Numbered from the stretch's first letter, positions 1 through 11,305 are shown. The stretch is DNA of 64,000 bases from Nosema muscidifuracis (GCA_028335825.1 JAIOKI010000023.1:62001-126000), one strand, 5' to 3'. Notes: generated from the letters alone by a model not told the origin. Program-made: numbers and translations.

Positions 1-345
1 TTAGTAGCAAATGATTTAATTAATCATTACACATTTAATTAAATTTGATCAATTTACAAAAATATAAAATTCTAAAATATTTTTAATTTTAAACATAAAT
101 TAAATTTACAAAATTATGAATTCTTCAATACTTGAAATTTAAAACATAAATTAAATTTGATCAATTTACAAAATATTTAATTCTATAATATTCATAATAT
201 AGAACTTAAATCAAATTTGATCAAAATATAATAACATTTATTGTAGAATAAAATTCGATTCAACAAATATTTTTTGATTCTTTCTAATTTCAGTTTTTAA
301 TTAAAATTAAAACATAAATAAAAAAATTCTATCCCATCATTTAAA
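1..345. promoter_or_regulatory. AT-rich upstream region with repeated TTGATCA elements
   Basis: The spacer before the first gene holds loosely repeated 60-80 bp AT-rich units. The element AAATTTGATCA occurs three times, at about 41-55, 153-167 and 213-226. The same element lies upstream of the other two members of the gene family that begins here. A CCC triplet at 333-335 lies just before the ATG at 346, which fits the microsporidian start signal. A regulatory role for the TGATCA elements is inference. Confidence 0.4.
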
Positions 346-1467
346 ATGAATAGTACAATACTAACTAACAAAACAGAAGATTATGTTATACCTAATGAAA
401 ATCAAGGAATAATTGATACTGTTGAAGATGTAACGCAACATCAAAATGACGAACAATCAAAAATCTTTATAATTGATGGTACGAATCATCATACTGAAAT
501 AGTTAAATCAGATAATAATACAGCTGAATTAATTGAACCTAGTATTATAACATACAATCCTGATCATGTTATTTCATTTGTAAAATGGAGAAATCAGAAG
601 TTAATTTCTGATGGAAAAATTTGTAAATTTCTTGAAAGATTTGTTGTTCGGGATCATGATAACGCGAAACATCGCATCGAGATATTACCAAAATGTATGG
701 TACATTTAACTAAGAAAATATGCAGGTTTGATCCAAAATGTGTAGAAGAAGCTTTAACCAATTTTGAGTTTGACAAAGACTGTCAGATATTTGATTTGGA
801 AAATATTTATACAGATGATAAATATATCAAAGGGTGTGATAAATACGATTACCGACCTGTCGAAGGAAATATAATAAAACACGATGTAGGTAATCATGTT
901 GAAGAAGTAAAAGATAATTTTTATCATTCTTTAAATGAGGTATGTAATGATAGTACAAAAATCAATGAGCTCAAATTTAATGCGATCGATTTACGTGATG
1001 AGTGTTTTAATAAATCAGATTGTTTGTCAGACGCATTGAATCAAGATTTAATATTTTTTTGTGAAAATAGGGATTTTTATAAGCAGGTAAACGAAATTAA
1101 CAAAATATTTGATAATCAACTAACGATAATTTTTCATGAAAATTTATCAGATAATTGCTCTTCTCAAGTTTATGAAAGAAGAAAACGTGGTATTGAAGAA
1201 ATTTCTTCTGTCAATTCTTTTTCTACTTTAAACGCTACTAATAATTTACAATTAGAAGGTACTAGTAATTGTAGTGAGATATGTAATTTAAATACAAATT
1301 CTGTTGTGCCTATTAGTGTTATGGGGTTAGTATTAATAAGTATGTTAGGATATTTTTCTACTAAGCATAGAAAAAATAATGTCAAGTTTGGACTTGGTCT
1401 TATAGGAGCATCTATGGTTACGATATCTTTGATATTCTATCTTTTATCATTAGGAATATTTGATTAA
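346..1467 (+). CDS. Cysteine-rich C-terminally anchored membrane protein, family A copy 1
   Basis: I do not recognise this family. The 373-residue protein has two paralogues in the window (13482-14480 and 21396-22451). No N-terminal signal peptide is evident and the first ~80 residues are low-complexity and acidic. The conserved core (about 112-260) contains PKCMVHLTKK (115-124), DKYDYRPVEG (165-174) and LRDECF (216-221), with nine cysteines shared by all three copies. A basic stretch RRKRG (278-282) precedes two hydrophobic segments at about 320-338 and 348-370. The shape suggests a disulfide-rich domain anchored by a C-terminal hairpin. Whether the core faces the lumen or the cytosol is not clear without a signal peptide. 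CCC at 333-335 supports the start. A surface or host-interface role is only a guess. Confidence 0.85.
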   Translation: MNSTILTNKTEDYVIPNENQGIIDTVEDVTQHQNDEQSKIFIIDGTNHHTEIVKSDNNTAELIEPSIITYNPDHVISFVKWRNQKLISDGKICKFLERFVVRDHDNAKHRIEILPKCMVHLTKKICRFDPKCVEEALTNFEFDKDCQIFDLENIYTDDKYIKGCDKYDYRPVEGNIIKHDVGNHVEEVKDNFYHSLNEVCNDSTKINELKFNAIDLRDECFNKSDCLSDALNQDLIFFCENRDFYKQVNEINKIFDNQLTIIFHENLSDNCSSQVYERRKRGIEEISSVNSFSTLNATNNLQLEGTSNCSEICNLNTNSVVPISVMGLVLISMLGYFSTKHRKNNVKFGLGLIGASMVTISLIFYLLSLGIFD

Positions 1468-1599
1468 ATATGTTTATTTTTATACTATCTATTATGTAAT
1501 ATGTCTGATATTTAACTCCAATAATAAAAGTACATTTTTGTTCTTAAAAGTGATAGTTTTAGCTAATATATTGAATTTTATTTTTTATTAAACATCAAT

Positions 1600-2500
1600 A
1601 TGGATATAATATATACAGTTGAGTTGTCAAGAGGCTAAAAGATTATTGAAAAAGTTAGAATTTTGATATATACATTAGAATTAGATGGAATTTAGAAGGT
1701 AATTTTGAGAAGTGAAACTCAGATAAAGAATCTAAACTTATTCTTCTAAAAAAAACAGTAAAGTAAGATTAAAAATTATTAAGTACGGTTAAGTTTGCAA
1801 TTATTGAAAAAAATCAAGGAAAAAGACAAAGTATTGAAGTGTTTTTATTGCGATAGACCAAGTTATGACTAAATGTTTATACAAGAAAGGCTAAAAAAAG
1901 AATATTAAAATGAAATCAATTTTTTATATCTAAATTTGAAAGTGAAAACTAAAATGACTCTAAATTTATATATAAAAGAAAATAAAACAAGAAGAATAGA
2001 AAGTTAAACAGAAGACGATTTATAATACTGGAGAGAGTAAAACAAAAAGTCTAGTTTTGAAAATCATATGAAAGATTTTAGCAAGAAATGAATGTTTTTA
2101 AGTAAGTGCAAATGGAGATGCAACGTTAATCAAGGATTTATAAAACATAAGTAGATTTATGAAAAAAAAAAGAATTATAAGGAATTCAACACTTGACATG
2201 GAAAACCTCAATTGAAATTGTCAATAATGCTGTTGCTTGATTTGCTTTCTTCCTGCATGAGGTAACCTAATAAAATATTGAAAATACCTTTCAACAATAA
2301 TAAGATGGTACTCGACAAATACAATGTAAAGGAAAAAATTATACATTTTTATAAAAAACTATAAGAAATGGATTGAATAATTCATATTTTTTATTGAAGA
2401 AATAAAGAAGCTACTAAGAAACTTAAGTACTTTTCAGTGAGGCACAACACAAAATTGAAAAATACTTTTAGACAAAATCTATTTATAAATATTCTTCATT
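1600..2500 (+). mobile_element. Possible fossil of an LTR-type retroelement gag region
   Basis: This gene-free stretch contains coding-like plus-strand sequence. Near 1835-1860 it includes a partial zinc-knuckle pattern (CFYCDRPSY) after a lysine-rich segment, as in the nucleocapsid part of Ty3/gypsy-like elements. No terminal repeats or polymerase core are recognisable. It is clearly broken in many places and looks old. The assignment is weak. Confidence 0.25.
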
Positions 2501-2794
2501 AGTCTACCTTAAACCATAATTTTGAAATATTTAAAATATTTTGGTTACACTAGTTATTATTTTATATAAGTTTATATTACAACACAAAAAAACATATATA
2601 AAGTGGTTACAATCACACTATTTTTAATAAAGGTAAATTGACATTGTAGGTTGAAGATATTAGAATAAAAACATTTATCACTTACTATAAACTTTACAGA
2701 TTATATCGTAAAAATGAAAGATTTCATCTCTAAAAGAAAAAGGAATTTTAATTTATAAGAATTCAGTAAAATTGACTTGAGAGCATGTAAAACT

Positions 2795-2960
2795 AACATA
2801 TTCATTTGGGTATATTAGTCGTTTGTTCATTAATAATTTAGTGCATGAACCACCATCTTCAGTTTCTGTATTCTTTCTTCTTTTTTTCAAATCTTTTATG
2901 TCAATATATGATCATTTATTTATAGTTTGTTAGTAAGTAGAAGAACTGATTGTTTCTTAA
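2795..2960 (-). mobile_element. Scrap of the R4/Dong-like LINE
   Basis: About 100 bases here match, with many substitutions, the segment near 54945-55045 inside the large decayed LINE. The shared pattern runs from a TATATTAGT-like stretch through an ACCACCATCT-like stretch. It would be a 3'-end piece of that element on the minus strand. Percent identity was not computed. Confidence 0.35.
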
Positions 2961-3319
2961 AAGTGTTAATTAGTGTACTCCTACGACAATAATACCTAAT
3001 TAACAGATTATTTAATCAAAAATACATTATTAATATATTAATATTCTGTTAATAATATTGTGATTTTTAAATATATTAATATTCTTCAATTGATATTTGG
3101 AAGTAACCAATAATATTAAATTTGTAGAATATAAAAAAGCTGATTTAATAAAGAACATATTAACCAGTTATTTAATACGACAAATTTATTTTTTAAATTA
3201 AGACTCTAACACTTAAAAAGTGATTAGATTTTTTAAGGGTAAAAATTTTTAATTCATTCTTTTTTTAAAATTCTATTTTCAAAACTTAATTGGTAAATAC
3301 ATTAATTTTTTTTAATATT

Positions 3320-3459
3320 TCAAATCTAGATAATATATTTCAAACCAAATAATATATTTCAAATCTAGATAATATATTTCAAACTCAAATAATCTATTTT
3401 AAATCTAAATAATCTATTTTAAATCTAAATAATCTATTTCAAACTCAAATAATATATTT
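3320..3459. repeat. 20-bp tandem repeat, about seven copies
   Basis: Seven consecutive units of exactly 20 bp follow the pattern CAAATCTAGATAATATATTT, with a few substitutions per unit (for example CTAAATAATC variants). The array ends about 90 bp before the start of the PTH2-like gene. Confidence 0.85.
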
Positions 3460-3548
3460 ATAAATAATATTCATTTTATATTTTATCCTCCACTCCAAAT
3501 CTTTTATTTTTCCCCTTTAGATATAATAAATAATTATTCAACCCTTAA

Positions 3549-3971
3549 ATGTTTAGTTGGATAATTCTTTTAGTCATACCAATATGTATTTTGTACTACT
3601 ACAATATAAAAACAAATACCAAGAAGAATAAAAAACATCCTAAAGGTGATTATGTATTAAAAATAATAATTAATAAAGATATAAAAAATGATTTAAATAT
3701 CATCCTTGATATAATGAAAAATGAGTTATTAAATCTAGTACCAGTACTTATGGAAGACAAGAATTTGTATATAAAATGGAAAAGAAGTGGAGAAGCTAAA
3801 ATTGTTCTTAGTGGATCTAATGAAGATATGGAGATGGCTTATAGAAGAGCTTTGGATATGGATATATTAGTATCTAAGAAGATGGTAAATGATAGTATTG
3901 GAATTGTAGTTGTAGGACCAGGACTTAAATCTGAAATTAATGAATTTACAAATAAATTTAGATTATTCTGA
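3549..3971 (+). CDS. Divergent PTH2 (Bit1)-family protein, membrane-anchored
   Basis: The C-terminal half resembles peptidyl-tRNA hydrolase 2, which releases peptides from prematurely dropped peptidyl-tRNA. Matching features are W77, the SGEAKIVL segment (80-87), an acidic/helical stretch, VVVGPG (120-125) and the closing FRLF. Residues 3-18 form a hydrophobic N-terminal segment, as in yeast Pth2, which anchors to the mitochondrial outer membrane; here it would suit a mitosome or ER membrane. At 140 residues it is short. The family's lysine/glycine-rich catalytic segment (KGKxAAQxxHA) is not recognisable after the first strand. The loop that normally carries the catalytic Asp (DAGxTQ) is deleted between 113 and 116. 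Enzymatic activity is therefore doubtful. CCC at 3542-3544 supports the ATG. Confidence 0.65.
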   Translation: MFSWIILLVIPICILYYYNIKTNTKKNKKHPKGDYVLKIIINKDIKNDLNIILDIMKNELLNLVPVLMEDKNLYIKWKRSGEAKIVLSGSNEDMEMAYRRALDMDILVSKKMVNDSIGIVVVGPGLKSEINEFTNKFRLF

Positions 3972-5069
3972 AGAAAAAAAAATATAAAATTAATCTATAA
4001 AAAAAATATTGATATTATTAAAGAAATTTAAAATTAGTAGTGATCTGATCAGAGAAAAATAAAGATGCAGTTAATAATTCAGTTTAGTGGTCTTTTTGTG
4101 TTTACTTATTTATTATTTCTTAATAATTCTATTTATCTATAAAAGTTAATTATAATAAAAACACGTTACTTAATTAAAAATAATTTATAAAGTCATTTTA
4201 TAATATTTCTTAAAAAAAATATCTTAACAATCTACTAATTCATTATATTAAATAATATCTCTTTAAAATAAGTAGTCTATGTATAGAGCCTGATATTAGT
4301 AAAATTTTTAAGGAAGGATAGATCTATTGAATGTATAAAAGTAACCATCATAATTAAAAAAAAAGTAATTAGAATTCATTTTCGTACATAAATAGATTCT
4401 AGATAAAATATTAATTACCTTGTACTTGGTACGACAATAATATTATAATAGTATCTAAGATATTTTTAAAATCATAAGAAAATAAAACTATTGATTATTT
4501 CTCTATTATTGTTAAAAATACATAGTTATAAACTAAAAATTAGTTTTATCCGATTTTCTACTTTCGAATTCTTCACAAAAAAATTAAGCATTTATACAAT
4601 TATTATTTCTAGTAAGTTACTGTCATATTCTTGGATATATTAGTATTATTTCTATTGAGCTATGTCTTTTAAATTTATGACTTTTATATTTTTTAGAATG
4701 CAATCAATTAATTAATTATGACTCATTCTATTTCGTATTTACGTAATGGTATAAAAATATACGATACTAATATTTTTAAAAGATATTAAATAAATTAGCC
4801 AACGTACTTTTATTATCATAGATTATATCAATTAATCTTATTTTTTCTAATAATCTCATGTAATTATATAATCTCTTATAGCAATATAATAGAACCTCTT
4901 ATTTAATATATTATAATCTCTTATAACAATATAAAATAATCTCTTATAGCAATATAATAAAATATCTATAGCAATATATTATACACTCTTACAAGAATAT
5001 ATTATACACTCTCATTATAATATAATCTCTCATAAGAATATATCTTAATCTCTTACAAGAATAAATCTA
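3972..5069. repeat. AT-rich spacer with tandem repeats near its end
   Basis: No gene is visible between the PTH2-like gene and the convergent minus-strand gene. From about 4840 to 5062 a degenerate repeat of 20-30 bp recurs, built on TATAATCTCTTATAGCAATA. The rest is unstructured AT-rich sequence. Confidence 0.6.
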
Positions 5070-6830
5070 CTACTCATGCTTGGTATATCTAAAAATATCT
5101 TTAATAATTTGATACTTTAAGATAATCTTAGTAGGTACTGAAAAATCAGAAGATATTTTATAAATATTTTCTAATTTATCTATATATTGTTCTATAATAA
5201 GTTTATAATTCAACTTGTACATCTTGAAAGCTTCTTCTCTTACATAAATCAATTTAATTTTACCGTTATTAATTAAATAAAAATTTTTAAATAAAGATCT
5301 CATTAAACAAAGTCCTAAACATTCTCTTAAATCATCCCTACTTAATAAATATAAACATCTATTAATAATTTCATTTAGATAAGGCAATATTGATTCAAAA
5401 TTTTTATCAGATATTTTTATAAGACATCTTAAAACGTTAACATCAAAATATTTATCAATTAAATGATGACATACGAATGGCATAAGTGTACTTAATAAAT
5501 CAAATTCATTATAAAATAAAGTAGATCGTAAAACTTCAATTCCTATCACATTTTTTAAAATATTACTATGTTTTAAATTAGAACGTATAAATAAATTTAT
5601 ATACTTATTTTTTATCAAATTATTTTTAGACATGACTTCTAATAACCTACAACTAGTATTTAATAAATCAGTATTAATATTTTTTATATTATTCAATATA
5701 CTGATTATATATCTTAATAGATAATTAAAATATGTATTGACTTTCTCATCAGATTTCTTATCAATAAATAATATCCAAAATTTAATCACTTCAATAAGTA
5801 TTTTATCGTTAGAAGATTTAATAAATCTAATAAAATATTTTAAAACGAGATTAAATCTTATTTTACCAAATTTTACAAGAATATTAAAAGATTTAAGAAT
5901 TTCTATTTTTATCTTGTCATTCATTTTTAATAAAAAAATTAATCTATCAAAAATATCTAATGAACATTTAAAAATTATATTAAAACTTCCTTGTAGAATG
6001 TAAAGACCTTCTAAGATATTATTTTCATCATTTGATAATATTTTTTTATTAATTATATTACATATCAAATGATCTAATTCGTAAATATTTATATTATAAT
6101 TATCTGATTCGAACTTATCTAAATCACATATTAAAAAATTATATTTATCTTTATAAAGTTCTATAAAATATTCTTCTGTTGATAAATTTTTTTTATCTTT
6201 AATGTAATCAAGTAATTTACATAAAGTTACTATAACAACTGGTAATATATTAGTTGATTTATTATCTAATTTATTAGTTAATATATTATCTAATTTATTA
6301 TCTAATATATTATCAAATTTATTAATATTATGTTGTTCATTTAACTTATTATCATTTGATATATTATCTATTGACTTTTCTATTACTTTATCCAATAATT
6401 CAATATTTGACTTATCTAATAACTTAATATTTGTTTTAATATAAAGTTCTTCATTACTCCACAAATCTCTAATAAAATCATCTACTCTTTTATACCCACC
6501 CTCTAAATAAATAATTATTCCAACAATTACACCACCAGATAAATAATTTAAATTATAAATTGAATTTATAATTTTTAATCTTTCATCTTCAGTTTTACTA
6601 ACCCATCTATTAATTATCATCAATCTATATTTAATATTCGATCTAGATATTATTCCATACAAAATATCTGAAGATTTAATAACAGAAATACTAAATTTAT
6701 CTTTATACGATAAAATATCTAATAATTTAAAAAATATATCTATACGATTATTTCTTTTAAATAAGTTTTCTAAAGTATTTATATTTGTATTATTGAAGTA
6801 ATCAAGTATATTTATCGTTAGATTGTCCAT
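5070..6830 (-). CDS. Large helical-repeat protein, function unknown
   Basis: This 586-residue, leucine- and isoleucine-rich, almost entirely helical protein has no recognisable catalytic motif. A low-complexity insert at about 165-195 repeats LDN/LTNKLDNK units. The alternating hydrophobic helices, a CRLLEVM-like segment near 400 and the general architecture recall importin/exportin (karyopherin-beta) or other HEAT-repeat proteins. I see no diagnostic motif, so that is a suggestion only. No CCC triplet precedes the ATG. It is the most downstream of three adjacent minus-strand genes coding long helical proteins. Confidence 0.75.
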   Translation of the reverse strand: MDNLTINILDYFNNTNINTLENLFKRNNRIDIFFKLLDILSYKDKFSISVIKSSDILYGIISRSNIKYRLMIINRWVSKTEDERLKIINSIYNLNYLSGGVIVGIIIYLEGGYKRVDDFIRDLWSNEELYIKTNIKLLDKSNIELLDKVIEKSIDNISNDNKLNEQHNINKFDNILDNKLDNILTNKLDNKSTNILPVVIVTLCKLLDYIKDKKNLSTEEYFIELYKDKYNFLICDLDKFESDNYNINIYELDHLICNIINKKILSNDENNILEGLYILQGSFNIIFKCSLDIFDRLIFLLKMNDKIKIEILKSFNILVKFGKIRFNLVLKYFIRFIKSSNDKILIEVIKFWILFIDKKSDEKVNTYFNYLLRYIISILNNIKNINTDLLNTSCRLLEVMSKNNLIKNKYINLFIRSNLKHSNILKNVIGIEVLRSTLFYNEFDLLSTLMPFVCHHLIDKYFDVNVLRCLIKISDKNFESILPYLNEIINRCLYLLSRDDLRECLGLCLMRSLFKNFYLINNGKIKLIYVREEAFKMYKLNYKLIIEQYIDKLENIYKISSDFSVPTKIILKYQIIKDIFRYTKHE

Positions 6831-7447
6831 AATAAATAATTATTTTTTTTTATATTTATTTGATATCCTCTGACTGATGATGACGTAATGTTTATGATAT
6901 TTACTCAAAAAAATATATGTTATAGATAATGACGAAATATTTTTTATAATATATTTTTTTGATAATTTATATAGTAAATCTTATTATGAATTTTTTAAAT
7001 AATTAGTCTAAGATGGTTAATTATTTAAATTTTATCAAACTGTTTTATAATAAATTATATGAGTAGGTGATAAAAACATTATTAATTTAAACATAATACA
7101 AATATTATAAATTTAAAACGAAGTTTTAAAAGACAGTACAAACTTCAAGATGTTAGAAATGTTTAAAATTATGTTAAAAAAATATGTTTATATTAAATAA
7201 TTATATTTATAATATAAATATCATTTTTAAATATAATAATTTATTATTTTAATATAAATAATATTATATATCTCTTTCTTAGTTAAATATCATATTTTTT
7301 AATATAAATAATTTATTATAAATATCATTTTTATTATAATTATTTAACATAACAATTTAATATAAACATAATTTTTAAATATAATAATTTATTATTTTAA
7401 TATAAATATCATATTCTTTTTAATATAACAATAAATATTATTTAATA
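6831..7447. repeat. AT-rich spacer with degenerate repeats
   Basis: No gene is visible. From about 7190 to 7440 units built on TTTTAATATAAATAATTTATTATAAATATC recur irregularly. Confidence 0.5.
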
Positions 7448-8686
7448 CTATTCTTTACAAATCAAATTATATATCATCATTACTGTATTATTAGAATATT
7501 TAGACATTTTATGTAATATTTCTTTTTCACTTTCAGATGAGAATTCAATAGAAATAGCCATATAAGATCCAAATAAAACTAAATCTTCATCACTTTCGTC
7601 AAATAAAATATCCATCAATTTAAATAATTGTTCTTTATATTCATTATAATTAAAGAAACATTGAAGATTATTTTTACAAATTTTAGATATTTCAGGTATA
7701 GAATCTTTACCAAATATTTTTATCAAATTAGGAAGTTCTCTTTTAATATTATTAGATATTTCTATATAAGAAATATTTGGTGAATCTTTATTAAATATAC
7801 TAAGCATAATATAAAGTTTAGGATTTATCATTGGATCATATTTAGATATATAAAATTCTTTAAATTTATCAAATATTTTTTTATAATTATTATATGGAAT
7901 TTTACTATTAAAAAAAAATATTCTTTTCATGTATTCTTCAAGTAATGAAATTTTATATCCAAAAATAGGTAATTTTTCTATATTTTCATTATTAAAAAAT
8001 AAATTAATAACATTCTCTAGTCTTTTATAAAAAGATTCTTCTGATGATCCTAAATATTTTATAAATAAAAAATCAATTTGAATATCTTTATCTATAAAAT
8101 CTAATCTTATAAAATTTTTATAATAATTATCAAAAATATAAGAATAGACCTCTTCGATTAAAAAATTCTGTTGAGAAATAATTAACTTTAAAATCATTGA
8201 TATATTAGATTTAAAAAATATTATTGAATCTTTAGTATCTAATTTAAAAATATCATCTAATTTTCTTAAAAATTCTAGAATAAAATGACTAAGATATTCA
8301 TTAGGAATTTCATTAATATTAAGATATAATTCCCAAATTTCATCATCTATTTTTAAATATTTTAAAGAATCTAATAAAATCATCCAAGTTTCTTGAGATT
8401 TATGTAATAAAAAAAATCTAAATATAGTTTCAAAAATGAGACCTCTTATGCTAAAATTATTCTCATTTTTTAATATCTTATTATTAATAGAAATTATTTT
8501 AGTAAATGATTCTATCTTGTAAATAATTAAAAGACCTTGTTTTTTTAAAGATACTCTATCATTAATTAATTTCATAGCAAATGAACTTACTTGATTTACT
8601 GGATATTTTAATACTAAATTTTGCATACAATTAATTATCTCTATAAAATATTCTCCTAAGGATATCAATCTGACTATTGAACGAGT
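7448..8686 (-). CDS. Helical protein without a clear start codon, possibly the continuation of the upstream gene
   Basis: This long helical reading frame (about 410 codons) opens after a stop at 8687-8689. Its first in-frame ATG is at 8626, giving about 392 residues. It has no recognisable domain; the sequence is rich in hydrophobic helices, phenylalanine and lysine. It lies in the same register as the 865-residue gene just upstream, separated only by four stop codons packed into 8687-8710. An out-of-frame ATG at 8708 overlaps the upstream stop as TAATG but runs only about 25 codons. It could be a separate gene starting at 8626, a gene starting at 8708 with a frame change or sequence error near its beginning, or the 3' part of one larger gene. 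Confidence 0.65.
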   Translation of the reverse strand, partial: TRSIVRLISLGEYFIEIINCMQNLVLKYPVNQVSSFAMKLINDRVSLKKQGLLIIYKIESFTKIISINNKILKNENNFSIRGLIFETIFRFFLLHKSQETWMILLDSLKYLKIDDEIWELYLNINEIPNEYLSHFILEFLRKLDDIFKLDTKDSIIFFKSNISMILKLIISQQNFLIEEVYSYIFDNYYKNFIRLDFIDKDIQIDFLFIKYLGSSEESFYKRLENVINLFFNNENIEKLPIFGYKISLLEEYMKRIFFFNSKIPYNNYKKIFDKFKEFYISKYDPMINPKLYIMLSIFNKDSPNISYIEISNNIKRELPNLIKIFGKDSIPEISKICKNNLQCFFNYNEYKEQLFKLMDILFDESDEDLVLFGSYMAISIEFSSESEKEILHKMSKYSNNTVMMIYNLICKE

Positions 8687-8707
8687 CTAAGTAAATCAAA
8701 TAACTCA

Positions 8708-11305
8708 TTAAATTAAATTATTTTTAAAATATTCTCCTTGACATAAACTTTCTACATATTTAAAATTTACAAGATTATTACTCATATTTAATCCTTTAAG
8801 AACATCTTTATAAAAAATAATTAATTCTCTCTTTTTATCATCTTCAATACATTCATTAAATTTTTCTGGTGATATATTTTTTATTATTCCTTCTAAATCT
8901 GATTTTTCACATATCAAACATAAAAATTTAAATATTTTTCCTTGATTATCTTCATTTATATTAATTATTAATTTATCTAATAAAATTAATGAAAACATTT
9001 TATACCATAAAGAACAATTAATATAATATCTAATTAATTTATCATTATCAATATTAGATAATAAAATATTTAAAATATCATCAGAATATTCAAGAGATTC
9101 TTTATAATCTTTTTTTAAATATCTTATCAAAAAATTTAAAATTAAATTAGTTGAGTTTTTTATCTTAAAAATATTCTTAATTTGTAAAAGTTCTGGAAAA
9201 TATTGATAAATTAATTTTGTAAATTTAAGTACATTATTAAATCTATTATAATTAGGATCATTAATAAGAATAATAACTTCATTAAGAATCCAAGAATAAT
9301 CTCTAATGTTAATTTTTTCATTAAGTGATTTTTCTTTATTAATATATTTTATAGAACTAAATATATCAAATAAAATTCTATAAATCTCTGGTGTACTAAA
9401 ATTTTTCTTTTTATAAATTTCCTGTGTATTCAAATTTTTCTTTTTATAAATTCCTGGTGTATTCAAATTTGTCTTGTTAATCTCTAATTGAATTATTTTC
9501 TCTTTAATCTCTAATTGAGATTGTTTCTCTTTATAAATCTCCAATGTATTGAATTTTTCCCCTTTATAAATTTCTATTTGAAATTGTTTCAATGCTAATA
9601 AAAGACATTTTTTCTTTATATTAATTTCATTGATATTTTTAAAAAAATCACAATTTATATTAAAATCTAAATAAATACGACAATACATTTTGATAAAATC
9701 GTTAATATCTTCACATTTTTCAATAATCTTGTTTTCTAATATTTTGTCTAATACAAATTGAACATAAGGAAATTCTAATCTAGAAAGGTTATTACTTATA
9801 TAATTTTTATAAGAAAATGATCTTATTACTTTCTGACTAAAAGCATTTCTTTGATATAAAATCTTTATCAAACTTTCTATTTTTATACATAATAAATTAT
9901 CAAAATTAAATTCATTTGAAATATATTTTAAAATTCTAAAAACTAAGATAGTATGATCATTTCTGTATCTTTCATATAATAAAGTTAAAAAGTCATTTAA
10001 AGCAGATATATCTTCATTATATTTACATGTTATTACTATAAGCTTCCAAAATAAATATCTATCAAATGGAGTACTAGCTTTTTTTAGTTTTTCTTTAATA
10101 ATAGGAATTGATTCTTTAATAGGTAATAAACATACCCATTGACTATTAAAAATTTGTAAATTTATTGAATCAAACCAATTATTATCTAATAAAAACTCTC
10201 TTTTAGATATTTCATATTTTTCATCTTGTGGTAAATATTCTATAATATCAACTCTAATAAATTCTTTAACTTTAATAAAATCAATATTATTAATCTCATT
10301 ATAAATTGATCTTATAATCTTAAAATATTTCTTTTTATCTGAAAATATACTAAGTAGATTCCATAAATCATAATAAGAAAACTTATCACTCTTGTTTATA
10401 ATGCTATTTTTAATAATTTCATTAATATCATTATCAGAAAAATATTTATCTACATTTTTTATACCATTAATTCTTAAGAAAAAGTTTATATCTTCAATTA
10501 TAAATTTCTGAGCATTTTTTAATAAGAAAACTATTTTTTTCTTACTAAATTTAAAATTATTATCACAAAAATAAATAGAATTCTTAAATTCAATGAATAC
10601 ATTAAGATGATTAGGTATACAATTTATCCAAAAATGTATATAAGATCGTAATACCTGTGAACCTTTAGGAAACATCTTTATATAATCAACTAATAAAAAA
10701 GGATATCTTCGATGTATACTCTCATATATATTTACAGGAATAATAAAAAAATTCTTCTTCAATTTATCAAGTATATATTCAAAACTACATGCAGATAATA
10801 AAACTAATGCTTGATTTCTTGAATATTTTCTACAAATATAATCATAAAAACTTTCAGCAATTTTTGGATCAGATCTACTTAAAAAAATTGACTGAGTTTT
10901 AATAATCTTCAATCTATTCATATAAGAAACAAAAGGAAAAATCTTCGTATCATAAAATTCAGGATTAACTAAATCTTTGAAAGTACCATCGAAATACCAT
11001 TTAGCTTTAAGAGCTCGACTGAATAAAAACTTATCAGTAGAAAGTAGTCCTTTTGTAATACCTTCAGACCACTTTAATTCTCTAGAAACTTCTATAGTTA
11101 CTAAAGGAATCAATCCTTTAGATACCACCTTAGAAATATAATCATATGAATCAAAATAAGATTTCTTACTTAATCTAAAATGATCTGATGCTTTCTTTAC
11201 TATTAATGATATGGTCTTCTTTTTCTCAGATAGAGTATCACCTTCTAATTCTTGTATTGCTTTTAAATAATTTGAATTAAAGTTTAATTCAAGATTTAAA
11301 TTCAT
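8708..11305 (-). CDS. Large helical protein, function unknown
   Basis: This 865-residue protein is highly helical, with many KK/NN/II runs. No catalytic motif, signal peptide or convincing membrane segment is visible. Around residues 583-640 an internal repeat family (EIYKKKN / LEIKEKII units of roughly 12 residues) forms a lysine-rich linker. It could be a nuclear transport, nuclear pore or coatomer-type scaffold, but nothing seen is diagnostic. The start has only a CC dinucleotide, not a CCC, about 6 nt upstream. Confidence 0.75.
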   Translation of the reverse strand: MNLNLELNFNSNYLKAIQELEGDTLSEKKKTISLIVKKASDHFRLSKKSYFDSYDYISKVVSKGLIPLVTIEVSRELKWSEGITKGLLSTDKFLFSRALKAKWYFDGTFKDLVNPEFYDTKIFPFVSYMNRLKIIKTQSIFLSRSDPKIAESFYDYICRKYSRNQALVLLSACSFEYILDKLKKNFFIIPVNIYESIHRRYPFLLVDYIKMFPKGSQVLRSYIHFWINCIPNHLNVFIEFKNSIYFCDNNFKFSKKKIVFLLKNAQKFIIEDINFFLRINGIKNVDKYFSDNDINEIIKNSIINKSDKFSYYDLWNLLSIFSDKKKYFKIIRSIYNEINNIDFIKVKEFIRVDIIEYLPQDEKYEISKREFLLDNNWFDSINLQIFNSQWVCLLPIKESIPIIKEKLKKASTPFDRYLFWKLIVITCKYNEDISALNDFLTLLYERYRNDHTILVFRILKYISNEFNFDNLLCIKIESLIKILYQRNAFSQKVIRSFSYKNYISNNLSRLEFPYVQFVLDKILENKIIEKCEDINDFIKMYCRIYLDFNINCDFFKNINEINIKKKCLLLALKQFQIEIYKGEKFNTLEIYKEKQSQLEIKEKIIQLEINKTNLNTPGIYKKKNLNTQEIYKKKNFSTPEIYRILFDIFSSIKYINKEKSLNEKINIRDYSWILNEVIILINDPNYNRFNNVLKFTKLIYQYFPELLQIKNIFKIKNSTNLILNFLIRYLKKDYKESLEYSDDILNILLSNIDNDKLIRYYINCSLWYKMFSLILLDKLIININEDNQGKIFKFLCLICEKSDLEGIIKNISPEKFNECIEDDKKRELIIFYKDVLKGLNMSNNLVNFKYVESLCQGEYFKNNLI

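Noticed and set aside
3320-3459. Regular 20-bp repeats that could suggest a CRISPR-like array
   Set aside because: The units are directly adjacent with no unique spacers, and the organism is a eukaryote; this is an ordinary tandem repeat.
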